In this document: piece by piece, positions 7,503-16,651 of the stretch
How positions within the stretch are numbered: the stretch's first letter is position 1
Layout: every line of letters begins with the position of its first letter
Assembly: GCA_023133295.1 (NCBI GenBank)
Contig: JAGLWT010000125.1
Location: forward strand, 1-51,370
Source of the DNA: a bacterium
GTDB taxonomy: Bacteria; AUK180
Length of the DNA stretch: 51,370 bases
Reading direction: 5' to 3'
Made by a program: the position numbers and the translations under genes
The notes under the pieces: model-generated
Told to the model about the DNA's origin: nothing
Database searches by the model: none
What the model saw: the letters and a program-made list of their open reading frames with translations, nothing else

Positions 7503-8813
7503 ATGGAACCAATGACAATTGTAAGCAAAGCACGTGAAATGGGTATTAATTTCGGCAATATCTGGTTTATTGATATAGCGGGAAAGATCAAGACCTTTGC
7601 ATTTTCTCTGGATAAATTAGAGGCCTCGCTGGATGAAGGGCTCGGATTTGACGGATCTTCCGTTACCGGTTTTCAGGATATCACGGAATCCGATCTGGTA
7701 ATAAAGCCAGACCTTAATACCGCCTTATTTCTGGGCGAAGAGGTTTTCGGAATGCCCTCTTTGGTATTTCTGGGCAATATATTTACACCGGATTACCAGG
7801 TATTTGAAGGTGACAGCCGTGCTATCTTGAGGAGAACAGTGGAGGAAAATCTTTCGCCTTCACAGAGATTGAATATCGGCGCTGAACTGGAATTCTTTTT
7901 CTTCAGGGCGAATAAACCCAGAGAGATCATTGATAAAGGCTCATACTTTGACATGATCATCTTTGATGAGGCGACGAAGATATTGAACGAGATCGCCAAC
8001 ACATTGATAAAGCTCGGTATAGACACCGAGTATTATCATCATGAGGTTGCTGACAGTCAGTTCGAGGTGGACCTGCAGTATTCCGACGCTCATCTGATCG
8101 CCGACCGTGTCATAATCGCACGTGCTATCATAAAGAAGATCGCAGCAAAGTACGGTATCTACGCTTCATTCATGCCAAAACCGCTTTTTAAAAAAGCTGG
8201 CAACGGACTTCACACGCATATGTCGGTATTTGACGGCGACCGCAATCTCATGGCCGCCGAGAAAGACCTTTCGGATTTCGGCAAGAGCTTTCTAACGGGC
8301 ATCATCGACCATATCAAAGAGATCGCATTACTGACCAATCCCACGGTCAACTCCTATAAACGGCTGGTTCCGGGATATGAAGCTCCGGTATATGTCGCAT
8401 GGGGACACAATAACAGAAGCACCTTGATCCGTGTGCCTCAATTCAATGCTAAAAAACCCAAATCGATCCGTATCGAAGTAAGAAATCCTGATCCCAGCTG
8501 TAATCCTTATCTTGCGTATGCCGCGCTTTTCAAAGCAGGTATGAGCGGTGTAAAGGCCGGGTTGAAAGCTCCCGCTCCTATTGAGTTCAATATCTTCGAC
8601 CTGACACAAAAGGATGTTCTGCGTCAGGGCATCGATACCTTGCCGGATAGTCTTGAAAGCGCTCTTAATAAGACTAAATCAGGAACTATGGTAAAAGAAC
8701 TTCTCGGCGCTCCTCTATATAAAAGGTATATAGCATTGAAAGAAGACGAATGGAAACGCTTCTCTAACAATGTTACCCAATGGGAGATCGACGAATACTA
8801 TTACGAATTTTAA
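7503..8813 (+). CDS. glnA: glutamine synthetase, type I-alpha
   Basis: 436 residues, typical for GSI. It condenses glutamate and ammonia with ATP to form glutamine. Visible signatures: the LGFDGSSVTGF element of the N-terminal domain, GAELEFFFF with metal-binding glutamates, the NGLHTHMS nucleotide-binding segment, VAWGHNNRS, and RIEVRNPDPSCNPYLA near the catalytic arginine. The tyrosine-bearing adenylylation loop of GSI-beta enzymes is absent (the region reads FDLTQKDVLRQGIDTLP), so control by adenylylation is unlikely. Its position 13 nt after queC suggests cotranscription; whether that reflects nitrogen supply for QueC is inference. GGGGG lies six bases before the ATG. Confidence 0.94.
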   Translation: MEPMTIVSKAREMGINFGNIWFIDIAGKIKTFAFSLDKLEASLDEGLGFDGSSVTGFQDITESDLVIKPDLNTALFLGEEVFGMPSLVFLGNIFTPDYQVFEGDSRAILRRTVEENLSPSQRLNIGAELEFFFFRANKPREIIDKGSYFDMIIFDEATKILNEIANTLIKLGIDTEYYHHEVADSQFEVDLQYSDAHLIADRVIIARAIIKKIAAKYGIYASFMPKPLFKKAGNGLHTHMSVFDGDRNLMAAEKDLSDFGKSFLTGIIDHIKEIALLTNPTVNSYKRLVPGYEAPVYVAWGHNNRSTLIRVPQFNAKKPKSIRIEVRNPDPSCNPYLAYAALFKAGMSGVKAGLKAPAPIEFNIFDLTQKDVLRQGIDTLPDSLESALNKTKSGTMVKELLGAPLYKRYIALKEDEWKRFSNNVTQWEIDEYYYEF

Positions 8814-8816
8814 AAA

Positions 8817-8972
8817 GTGTTCGCAAGTTCGCAGGTTCAATGTTCCCAGATTGATAAAGCGGGATTTTGTTTTTTAATAAATGATGATGGCGAACATATA
8901 GGTTCGCCCCAACCACCACCCCGTACCTCACACTTCGTACATCGTACTGTGTTCGTTGCCCATCGTTCATCG
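8817..8972. repeat. intergenic heptamer arrays and a hairpin
   Basis: Two degenerate 7-bp arrays: GTTCGCA/GGTTCAA/TGTTCCC-like units at 8817-8849, and CGTACCT, CACACTT, CGTACAT, CGTACTG, TGTTCGT, TGCCCAT, CGTTCAT at 8922-8970. Between them is a 7-bp stem-loop, GGCGAAC (8889-8895) with GTTCGCC (8902-8908); it lacks a T-tract and is not a canonical terminator. Confidence 0.65.
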
Positions 8973-8996
8973 CTTTTCTTTTGAACGAACAAAGGG

Positions 8997-9016
8997 TATA
9001 ATATATTCACGGAGGG
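8997..9016 (+). promoter_or_regulatory. -10 box and Shine-Dalgarno of the alpha-2-macroglobulin gene
   Basis: A perfect TATAAT at 8997-9002 is followed by GGAGGG at 9011-9016 and ATG 9023. No convincing -35 at the standard distance. Confidence 0.5.
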
Positions 9017-9022
9017 TTTTTT

Positions 9023-12000
9023 ATGAAGAAATTTCTATCCCTTTTGCTCATAGTATTTCTGTTTTTTATATTTATCGGCTGTGATGATGACAACAAGCCG
9101 CCGATCAGCCAAGACCCGGGTACTTCCGAGATCTCAGATCAATCAATTCCCGAGCCGGTGTATGATCCGTCGGATACCGAGACAGCGACCATACTGGCCG
9201 TAAACCCTACAGGGATCATACGCTCGATGGACGGTCTGGATGAGATCAATGTGGTCTTTTCCAAACCCGTTGTGCCACTGAAGAAGATTAAAAAAGGAGA
9301 GCCCTCTCTTATCAAGATAACTCCATTATTGAAAGGCGAAGGGTATTGGAAAACTAGCTCTGTATATGTTTTCAGAGTGGATGATACTCCTGAATATTCC
9401 ACGAAATACTCTATTGAATTCATAGGAACGAAAGCCCTGCCTTCAAGGGAGTGGACTGTAAGCACGCCCGGAATTGAGTTATCAGCATCATTTCCTCAAT
9501 ACAATGCAGATCAGATCGGCCTCGATCAGAAGATCTATCTGGAATTTTCCCTGCCGGTGGATTTGGAGAGATTCAAAGAACTGATCACTGTTTCATCAGG
9601 TAATCAAATTATTCCGGTGAAGATGTCGCATCCGAATATAAAGAAACTTTCCGCACATTACAAGGATTGGCTTTCTTACACATCAAACCCCCGCGGATGG
9701 GATTCATTCACATATTACAGGGTGCCTTCCTTTTTATATGCCGCTGATCCAGATCCCGCGAAGATCATCGAGCTGATCCCGCAACAAAAATACGGTATCG
9801 GCAAAGAAGTAAAAGTGAGTATTAAACTTCCCCGAGGACACGAGTACAAAGGGAAGGTCAGTGAGAGGCATGTCCCCTTCAGGACATACAATCATTTCAA
9901 AGTACAAAGAATAGACAGTGCCGGCTATCCGGGAGAAGGTGTAGAAATAGAGTTTACGAACCTTGTGCGTCCCGCGGAGCTCAAGGGGAAGATAAAGATG
10001 CATCCTGAAGTAGAAATACATCTTGAAGAAAACCTTTCGAGTGTTTCAAGATCCGTTTATATCTGGGGAAAATTTAAGCCGGGAATGGAATATCGGATAA
10101 CCGTCCTCGCGGCAAGCAAGGATGTATTTGGAAATGCATTGGATGAGGATCATACCTTCACTTATAAGGTTGATGATTACTATCCGCAGTTTCGCCTTCC
10201 ATCAGGCAGTATTGTAATAGAGGACTATTTTGATGACAATTTCCCGATCTACACATTGAATTGCAATAAACTTGAGATGTATTGGAAGAATCTCTCCTCC
10301 ATGGAGCTAAGGAAGTATATCTATAAAGATTGGTATTATTATGAGAAAAAGGATTATAAAAAACGTGGTTTTCATAAACTTGACCTTGTTTTTGAAAGTC
10401 CGAAAAACATACCGAAACTGGAATTCCTTGATTTTAACAAATTGGAAAATCGCGGAATATTTTATACCTTTTTCTTCGGCGCCCATTCCACTGCGCATTC
10501 ATTGATCACTCGTACGGATATGGGGATGTGCGCGTCATATTCAGATTCGAGGCTGTATTTGTATGCCTTTGATATGCGTACCGGTGACGGCATTTCCGGA
10601 ATACCGTTCAAGATCATCGATCGTTCCGGAAGTAAATTCTCAGGCACGACCAATAAAGCCGGCATGATGCAATATGATCTCAAGAAAGCACAGGATAAAT
10701 TCTTACTGCGCAGCGCAATGGTCTTATCTCAAGACAAGAGGCACCCCGGTTATTTGATGCTGTCGGGAGGCGGGTATTATTATCATTATGGAAACGGATA
10801 TGAAGGGCTTTATAAGAAGAAATACCTGGTCCACACTGATAAGAACCCGTATAACAGGGGCGAAACCGTAAAATTCAAAGGGATTCTCAGGCACACGCTT
10901 TTTGGAAAAATGGAGCTTCCCAAGATCAAAAGGATCCGGATGACCGTATATGACAGCGGCGGCAAAGAGGTGCAGGATATCACGCTCACAGCAAAAGACA
11001 TAACGCCCTACGGCACTTTCACCGCGGAGTATGTTATTCCCGAGGATGCACGGACTGGTGGCTACCGGGCGGCATTTAATATTAAGTCATCGGTGGGGGA
11101 TGACAGAAGCATGCATTCCTATTTCCGTATTGAGGAATACAAGCCCACCAATTTCAGTGTAAGCGCCAGTTTTGGAGAAGAGATCAGATTCACCGGAGAT
11201 TCGGTTGAGCTTGATATCATTTCAGCCTATCAGAACAATATACCGATGTCTGAAGCCGAAGGCAGCGTGAGATGGACACTCACCACTTCTAATTTCTATA
11301 CCTCTAAATATTCGGGATACACATACAGCTGGAATCACGAATATATAACAAAGGAACTTGGCAAAGAAAGTTTTACACTGGATGGCGAAGGCAAAAAGAC
11401 CATTAACAAGCGCATCAACCCCCCATTTAAATCTCCCGGCACCATTACCGCCTATATCACGGTTCAGGATCGTGACAGAAAATCGGTGTCTTATACCGTT
11501 TCAAAGCAAATATATGATAAAAAGACCTATATAGGGATCAAATTCAATGAATACGGCATTTATGCTGAAGAGAAATTTGACCTCGGAATTATCAATGTCG
11601 ACACAAAGGGCGATACCGTCCCCGCGGGCAAATTCACCGCTGAGATCAAGAAGGTTGAATTGATACCGGAACGCAAATACAAGGACGAGGTATATTATTA
11701 CACATTCAGAGAAGAGCTTGATAAATGCCGCAAAGATATTTTTAATTTGAAAACCGGACAACACGAACAAAAGATACTCTTGAAGGACCCGGGCAATTAT
11801 GAACTTTCTGTAAAGGGTGTTTCAGGCAGGAAAAATAAGGTAGATATTAGCAGAAGATTCACCGTATATGAAAAGAGGATCAAGGATCCTTCCGCGGAAA
11901 AGCCGAAAATCCCGCGGCTCAAAGCGGACAAGAGCTCATACAAGGTAGGGGAAAATATCGCTATCAGCGTATATTCTCCATGGAACAATTGTAAGGTAAT

Positions 12001-14881
12001 GATCACCGCGGGCAATGAGGATATCTATTATAATACGGTACTTGACATTTCAAATGAAACGATAGTTCATAAGATCAAGATAAGCGAAGATTATATAACA
12101 GGCGTGAATATTACTGCCCAGATCATTAAACCGAGAGGTAAAGAGCAGACCTATGATATCTACGGAACCGATATTACAAAGCCGAATATACATACTTTAA
12201 GCATAGATGTGCATGTTGATAATTCTATTAAGAGAATTATTCTGGATGTCAGCTCAGACAAGGAAAAATACAATCCCGGCGAAACCGTTAAATTGAAGAT
12301 CAAGGCATCGGATCATAATAAAAAGCCCGTAAAGACAGAGCTCTGTATTTCCGTCGTGGACAAGGGGGTTCTTGATCTTCTCGGATTCCGCTTTCCTGAC
12401 CCATTCAATTTCTTCTGGGGATACCTTGATCGTAATGTTTACAATATGGACAATATCCGATACCTACTTTCAAAAGAGGATTTCATGTCATTCCTGGAAG
12501 GCAGTTTGGATCCGGAATTCTTGGATCAGATACAGGGTGGTTCGCATAGATTGGGTTATGATAAAAAAGAGAAGAGCTACAGAATGTCTGCGAAAAGCGT
12601 GATGGCGAATGATATGGATATGTCTGCCGAAGTAACCGCGGTAGCGGAAGAGGCAATAGAATTTGAAGGAAAACAGAGTGTTGCACAAGCGCCCAGCCCC
12701 ATGAAAAAAGCTAAAGGATCAAGTGGATCTACAAGAAATGGTGGTGACGGTTTTTCAGATATAGCACTCCGAAGGATCTTCGAGGAATCCACTTTCTATA
12801 AAGCATATGCACATACTGACGCTGACGGATATGCGACGCTTGAATTCCCGCTTTCCGACCGCCTTTCAAAGTTCATTATTATGGTGAGCGGTGTTTCACA
12901 GAAAGACCTCTTCGGATACGGTGAAACATCCATTGATGTAAAAAAGGACCTGATCCTTAGGGAATCGCTTCCCAACTTCCTGCGCCTTGGCGATGATTTT
13001 GAGGCGGGTGTGACCGTGACCAATAATACCGAGAAGACAAGGAAAATAAAGGTGATCGCTGAAGTAAAGAATCTCATGATGAAAAAGGATCAGGAGCCGA
13101 TACAGATACTCAAGCTTAAGGCCGGCGAAACAAAAGAGCTCCGATGGGGATTTCTCGTGCATCAGAAGGGAGAAACGGTCTTCACCTTCAAAGCGACGGA
13201 CGGAGAGGTTTCAGACGGGCTGGAGCGCAAGGTGAAGGTGTCCGACCCCAAATTCCAGGAAGCGGTAGCGAGCTTCGGTCTTGTTAAAAAAGGTATGAAG
13301 GAGCTCATAGAGGTCCCTCTTGATACCTTCCATGAGTTTGATAAACTCGAGCTCTCGCTTTCCTCAACGGCAATGGTGGGACTGAAGCGCAACTTCGAAC
13401 TTCTGCGGGAATATCCGTATAGCTGTCTTGAGCAGAAACTCTCCAGTATCTATCCGCTGGTCACATCGCAGGACCTTTTGATCGAGTTCAAGCTCAGTAA
13501 ATTATCAAGAGCGGCGATGGGAAAACAGATAAAGAAGCTTCTAAAAGAAGTCGGAAAATTCCAGGCCTCCTCAGGCGGTTTTAAGTATTACCCGGACTCG
13601 CTTTATGAGAGCCCGTGGCTAACCGCCTATACCCTGGAATTCCTCTTTCACGCAAGAAGCAGGGACTATAAAGTGGATAAGGATGTGGTCGATCGAGGTC
13701 TCGCTTATCTTCAGAGCTATGTGAACAGTTATTCGGTGGATACGAAATATCCTTATTCGAGGGCAGTGGTGTATTCAACGGTGTCATACGCGCATTATAT
13801 TGTCTCACTTTATAAAAAGACATCACCGACGGTGATGGAAAAACTCTATAAGGTGCGCGACCGCCTGCCGCTTTCAAGTGTATTGTATCTTTATAAATCG
13901 CTTTCCGTTTATGGTGCGGATACAGCGAAAAAACACGATGTCCTCAACGATATACTCTTCAACAAGGTGAAGGTCGACCCAACGACCGCCCACTTTGAAA
14001 ATCAGGAAGATCCCGACTGGTGGTGGATACATGAAAGCAATATCAGGACAACCGCGACGATACTCTATGGAATGCTGGAGGCGAAGGGCAAATTCCCATT
14101 GGCTGAAAAGGCGGCCCGTTGGCTGACGGAAGCCACAAAACAAAAGCGCTATATTTCCACACAGGAAAATATTCGGCTATTTCAGGCATTTGAAAAATAC
14201 TATAAAATATATGAAGCGGAGACACCTGATTTCGTCATCGAGGCAATGATCAATTCCAAGGTCATCGCAAAGGAGAAATTCAAAGGCAGGGATGTGGAGG
14301 TGCGATTTACCCAATTGATGCTTTCGGAATATAAGCCGGGTGAAATGCTGAAATTAACCTTCAATAAAAAGGGTCCCGGCCAGCCGTATTATCTTCTGAG
14401 AATGAAATACTTTCCCAAGGGCGAACTCCCGTCCATCGACCGTGGTTTTGAGGTTATCAGGGAATACAAACCCCTTGACGGATCAGAATGGAAGGGATAT
14501 TTCGAAGCCGGTAAAAAGTATCTGGTGGAGATCACGGTGAAGAATACACAGGAAAGGCATTTTGTTATGCTCAATGATTATCTTCCCGCTGGACTCAGGG
14601 TACTGAATCCCGCATTCCGCACCACCTCGCCAAAGGATCTGCAGAAGACCAATCGTGGAAGTTGGTGGGGCTCCTGGTGGGGCGGTTTCTACCGTAGCGA
14701 AATATACTTTGACAGCGTGAAGGTGTTTGCTGAATACTTGCGCGCCGGCACTCACAAGTGGACATATCTTGTGGAGTCGACCAATTACGGGAAGTTCACC
14801 GCACCGGGTACATATGTTGAAGAAATGTACAATCAGGAGGTTTTCGGCCGAAGCGAAAAGAAAATACTGGATGTAAGATAA
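9023..14881 (+). CDS. bacterial alpha-2-macroglobulin family lipoprotein with thioester
   Basis: 1952 residues. A lipoprotein signal peptide ends at IG|C20; +2 to +4 are Asp, which in enteric bacteria would favour inner-membrane retention. Macroglobulin (MG) beta domains follow, including a HTDKNPYNRGETVKFKG segment typical of MG domains. A low-complexity Met/Ala/Ser/Lys/Gly stretch at about residues 1185-1240 looks like the protease bait region. The thioester motif CLEQ is at Cys1468, in the expected helical domain, and a receptor-like C-terminal domain closes the protein. Such proteins are thought to trap proteases in the periplasm. The usual partner pbpC is absent here. The gene is flanked by long spacers on both sides, so it is probably monocistronic. 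Confidence 0.92.
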   Translation: MKKFLSLLLIVFLFFIFIGCDDDNKPPISQDPGTSEISDQSIPEPVYDPSDTETATILAVNPTGIIRSMDGLDEINVVFSKPVVPLKKIKKGEPSLIKITPLLKGEGYWKTSSVYVFRVDDTPEYSTKYSIEFIGTKALPSREWTVSTPGIELSASFPQYNADQIGLDQKIYLEFSLPVDLERFKELITVSSGNQIIPVKMSHPNIKKLSAHYKDWLSYTSNPRGWDSFTYYRVPSFLYAADPDPAKIIELIPQQKYGIGKEVKVSIKLPRGHEYKGKVSERHVPFRTYNHFKVQRIDSAGYPGEGVEIEFTNLVRPAELKGKIKMHPEVEIHLEENLSSVSRSVYIWGKFKPGMEYRITVLAASKDVFGNALDEDHTFTYKVDDYYPQFRLPSGSIVIEDYFDDNFPIYTLNCNKLEMYWKNLSSMELRKYIYKDWYYYEKKDYKKRGFHKLDLVFESPKNIPKLEFLDFNKLENRGIFYTFFFGAHSTAHSLITRTDMGMCASYSDSRLYLYAFDMRTGDGISGIPFKIIDRSGSKFSGTTNKAGMMQYDLKKAQDKFLLRSAMVLSQDKRHPGYLMLSGGGYYYHYGNGYEGLYKKKYLVHTDKNPYNRGETVKFKGILRHTLFGKMELPKIKRIRMTVYDSGGKEVQDITLTAKDITPYGTFTAEYVIPEDARTGGYRAAFNIKSSVGDDRSMHSYFRIEEYKPTNFSVSASFGEEIRFTGDSVELDIISAYQNNIPMSEAEGSVRWTLTTSNFYTSKYSGYTYSWNHEYITKELGKESFTLDGEGKKTINKRINPPFKSPGTITAYITVQDRDRKSVSYTVSKQIYDKKTYIGIKFNEYGIYAEEKFDLGIINVDTKGDTVPAGKFTAEIKKVELIPERKYKDEVYYYTFREELDKCRKDIFNLKTGQHEQKILLKDPGNYELSVKGVSGRKNKVDISRRFTVYEKRIKDPSAEKPKIPRLKADKSSYKVGENIAISVYSPWNNCKVMITAGNEDIYYNTVLDISNETIVHKIKISEDYITGVNITAQIIKPRGKEQTYDIYGTDITKPNIHTLSIDVHVDNSIKRIILDVSSDKEKYNPGETVKLKIKASDHNKKPVKTELCISVVDKGVLDLLGFRFPDPFNFFWGYLDRNVYNMDNIRYLLSKEDFMSFLEGSLDPEFLDQIQGGSHRLGYDKKEKSYRMSAKSVMANDMDMSAEVTAVAEEAIEFEGKQSVAQAPSPMKKAKGSSGSTRNGGDGFSDIALRRIFEESTFYKAYAHTDADGYATLEFPLSDRLSKFIIMVSGVSQKDLFGYGETSIDVKKDLILRESLPNFLRLGDDFEAGVTVTNNTEKTRKIKVIAEVKNLMMKKDQEPIQILKLKAGETKELRWGFLVHQKGETVFTFKATDGEVSDGLERKVKVSDPKFQEAVASFGLVKKGMKELIEVPLDTFHEFDKLELSLSSTAMVGLKRNFELLREYPYSCLEQKLSSIYPLVTSQDLLIEFKLSKLSRAAMGKQIKKLLKEVGKFQASSGGFKYYPDSLYESPWLTAYTLEFLFHARSRDYKVDKDVVDRGLAYLQSYVNSYSVDTKYPYSRAVVYSTVSYAHYIVSLYKKTSPTVMEKLYKVRDRLPLSSVLYLYKSLSVYGADTAKKHDVLNDILFNKVKVDPTTAHFENQEDPDWWWIHESNIRTTATILYGMLEAKGKFPLAEKAARWLTEATKQKRYISTQENIRLFQAFEKYYKIYEAETPDFVIEAMINSKVIAKEKFKGRDVEVRFTQLMLSEYKPGEMLKLTFNKKGPGQPYYLLRMKYFPKGELPSIDRGFEVIREYKPLDGSEWKGYFEAGKKYLVEITVKNTQERHFVMLNDYLPAGLRVLNPAFRTTSPKDLQKTNRGSWWGSWWGGFYRSEIYFDSVKVFAEYLRAGTHKWTYLVESTNYGKFTAPGTYVEEMYNQEVFGRSEKKILDVR

Positions 14882-15418
14882 ACAAGTAGCCCAGTGGACC
14901 CAGTGTCCCGGGGACAAGTGCAAAAGAAAGTGTGAAGTGTGGTGTGTGAAGTTTGAAGTGAAGACAAAAAACAATATCCACACCTCTTTGAATGTCATTC
15001 TGAAGGAGGGTTAGCGACTGAAGAATCCATCCCATTGCGCGTGTGAAGTGTGATGTCTCACGTGTGACGTAAGAAAATCAATGACAATTTCTCTATTCCA
15101 CTCTCCACTTGTGCACTTGTCACTTGTGCTCTGCGAAGCATAACCTTGAACTTTTTAACTTTTGAACAATCTTCTCTACTTCACACGCAATCGATCTCCA
15201 CACAGCATTGAATGTTATTCCGTGAAGTTTACCCCGATCATATCGGGGACCGGGAATCCATTCCCTTTGAAATATTGGGGGAAGGGGATTTGCATTTCAA
15301 TATGAAATTAGTAGTTGCGTATTTGGTTAAATACGGAAGTGCGAAGATATGTCCTAAATATTTATTTTATTTCCTTCTGCACTAACCTCCAACCTCCAAC
15401 CTCTTCTCTAATTATCTC
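14882..15418. repeat. repeat-filled intergenic spacer
   Basis: No gene seen. It holds heptamer arrays: GTGTGAA, GTGTGGT, GTGTGAA, GTTTGAA, GTGAAGA at 14930-14964; CACTTGT-type units at 15105-15130; AACCTCC x2 plus AACCTCT at 15384-15404. A GTCATTCTGAAGGAGGG...GAAGAATCC module lies at 14994-15028. A GTTATTCC...GGGAATCC module around 15213-15260 contains a 7-bp hairpin, CCCCGAT/ATCGGGG (15232-15248). A unit at 15123-15173 (TGTGCTCTGCGAAGCATAAC core) recurs at 45827-45885. Confidence 0.75.
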
Positions 15419-15446
15419 TTTATTTTTTATTGGAAATTGATATAAT
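15419..15446 (+). promoter_or_regulatory. promoter of glyQ, very close to the start codon
   Basis: A perfect TATAAT at 15441-15446 with a weak TTTATT (15419-15424) 16 bp upstream. The ATG lies only 5 bases after the -10 box, so the transcript is probably leaderless. Confidence 0.5.
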
Positions 15447-15451
15447 ACTGT

Positions 15452-16327
15452 ATGGCTCTAACATTTCAAGATCTTATTTTAAAGCTGCAGGAATACTGGA
15501 AAGAAAGAGGTGCGGCGATACTTATTCCCTATGATGATATGATGGGAGCCGGAACATTTCACCCGGGAACATTCTTTAATTCTCTGAAAGAAACCCCTTA
15601 TTCATGCTGTTATGTACAGCCGTGTAGGCGTCCAAAAGACGGCAGGTACGGAGAAAACCCAAACAGGTGGCAGAGATACTATCAATTTCAGGTTTTCATA
15701 CATCCATCTCCCGAAGATATCCAGGCCATTTACATGGGAAGCTTGAAACATATCGGCATTCCCATTGAAGACCATGATGTTAAATTTCTTGAAGATGATT
15801 GGGAATCTCCCACTCTGGGAGCTTGGGGTCTCGGCTGGGAAGTATGGCTTGACGGCCTTGAGATCACTCAATTTACATATTTTCAACAGATCGGCGGAGT
15901 ATCTTTGGAAAAAACACCTGTGGAATTGACCTATGGACTTGAGAGAATCGCCATGTTCATCCAGGATAAAAAGGACATCAAAGACATCGATTGGAGCGAA
16001 AATATTACCTATGGTGAGCTTGCGCTTATGTCGGAAGTGGACGGGTCCAGATATAATTTCGAACATTCTGATCCGAAGGTGCTTTTTGATCAGTACCATA
16101 CATTTGAGAACGAGGGTTACCGTATGCTTGATCTAAAAAATGTTTATGCAGCATACGATAATCTCTTGAAGTGTTCCCATACATTTAATTTGCTTGATGC
16201 CAGGGGCGTCATCTCTGTTTCAGAGCGTGCCCATTATATTAAGAAGATAAGGACAGTGGCTTCAAAGACCGCCCAACTCTTCAGAGACCTGCAAGAAGAA
16301 GATGAAGTTACAGGGAAATCTAAGTAA
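15452..16327 (+). CDS. glyQ: glycyl-tRNA synthetase alpha subunit
   Basis: 291 residues, normal for GlyQ. It is the catalytic alpha subunit of the tetrameric alpha2beta2 enzyme that charges tRNA-Gly. The N-terminus TFQDLILKLQEYW, GAGTFHPGTF, the CCYVQPCRRPKDGRYGENPN segment and YQFQVFIHPSP are diagnostic. The beta subunit gene glyS, commonly adjacent, is absent here; the next gene is a DUF4388 protein whose start overlaps the glyQ end by 26 nt. The ATG sits 5 nt downstream of a TATAAT, suggesting leaderless translation. An alpha2-type GlyRS (glyS1) would look quite different, so the alpha2beta2 type is well supported. Confidence 0.95.
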   Translation: MALTFQDLILKLQEYWKERGAAILIPYDDMMGAGTFHPGTFFNSLKETPYSCCYVQPCRRPKDGRYGENPNRWQRYYQFQVFIHPSPEDIQAIYMGSLKHIGIPIEDHDVKFLEDDWESPTLGAWGLGWEVWLDGLEITQFTYFQQIGGVSLEKTPVELTYGLERIAMFIQDKKDIKDIDWSENITYGELALMSEVDGSRYNFEHSDPKVLFDQYHTFENEGYRMLDLKNVYAAYDNLLKCSHTFNLLDARGVISVSERAHYIKKIRTVASKTAQLFRDLQEEDEVTGKSK

Positions 16328-16649
16328 TCTGGGTCTTGATACCCTTATGAATTTGATATCAATATTAGAAAAATCAGGATTTCTTTCCATTGAACGCGCC
16401 GATCAAAATGCCATTCTATATTTTGAAGACGGCACTCTCGTTGGCGCCACGCTGGGAGAAATCCAAGGTGAAGCCGCTATACATATCCTTGTGGACTGGA
16501 GTTCTGGTCATTATACTTTTACCGAGCGTATTGTTTCGCCGGTGAGAAATCTAAAAGGAACTGCCTTTCTTGCGTTTAAAGAAGGCATGCGGAAATTTTT
16601 TGTTTATTCGTCACTGAATAAGATCAATGTGAATAAAAAGGAGCAATAG
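16302..16649 (+). CDS. DUF4388 (PATAN-like) protein
   Basis: 115 residues. The pattern LQGNLSNLGLDTLMNLISILEKSGFLSI, followed by ILYFEDGTLVGATLG, GEAAIHILVDWSSGHYTF and a basic tail, matches DUF4388 domains. Those are small regulatory modules often attached to response regulators or gliding-motility GTPase partners; here the domain stands alone. No membrane segment or signal peptide. The start lies inside the glyQ 3' end, and AAGGAG plus butyrate kinase follow directly, so it is within an operon. A precise role cannot be inferred. Confidence 0.75.
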   Translation: MKLQGNLSNLGLDTLMNLISILEKSGFLSIERADQNAILYFEDGTLVGATLGEIQGEAAIHILVDWSSGHYTFTERIVSPVRNLKGTAFLAFKEGMRKFFVYSSLNKINVNKKEQ

Positions 16650-16651
16650 CG

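Noticed and set aside
8889..8908. Hairpin after glnA as Rho-independent terminator
   Set aside because: The stem is followed by CC and AACCACC, not a T-tract.
14483..14998. 171-codon minus-strand ORF
   Set aside because: Antisense to the 3' end of the alpha-2-macroglobulin gene and running into repeat spacer; no ribosome site or domain.
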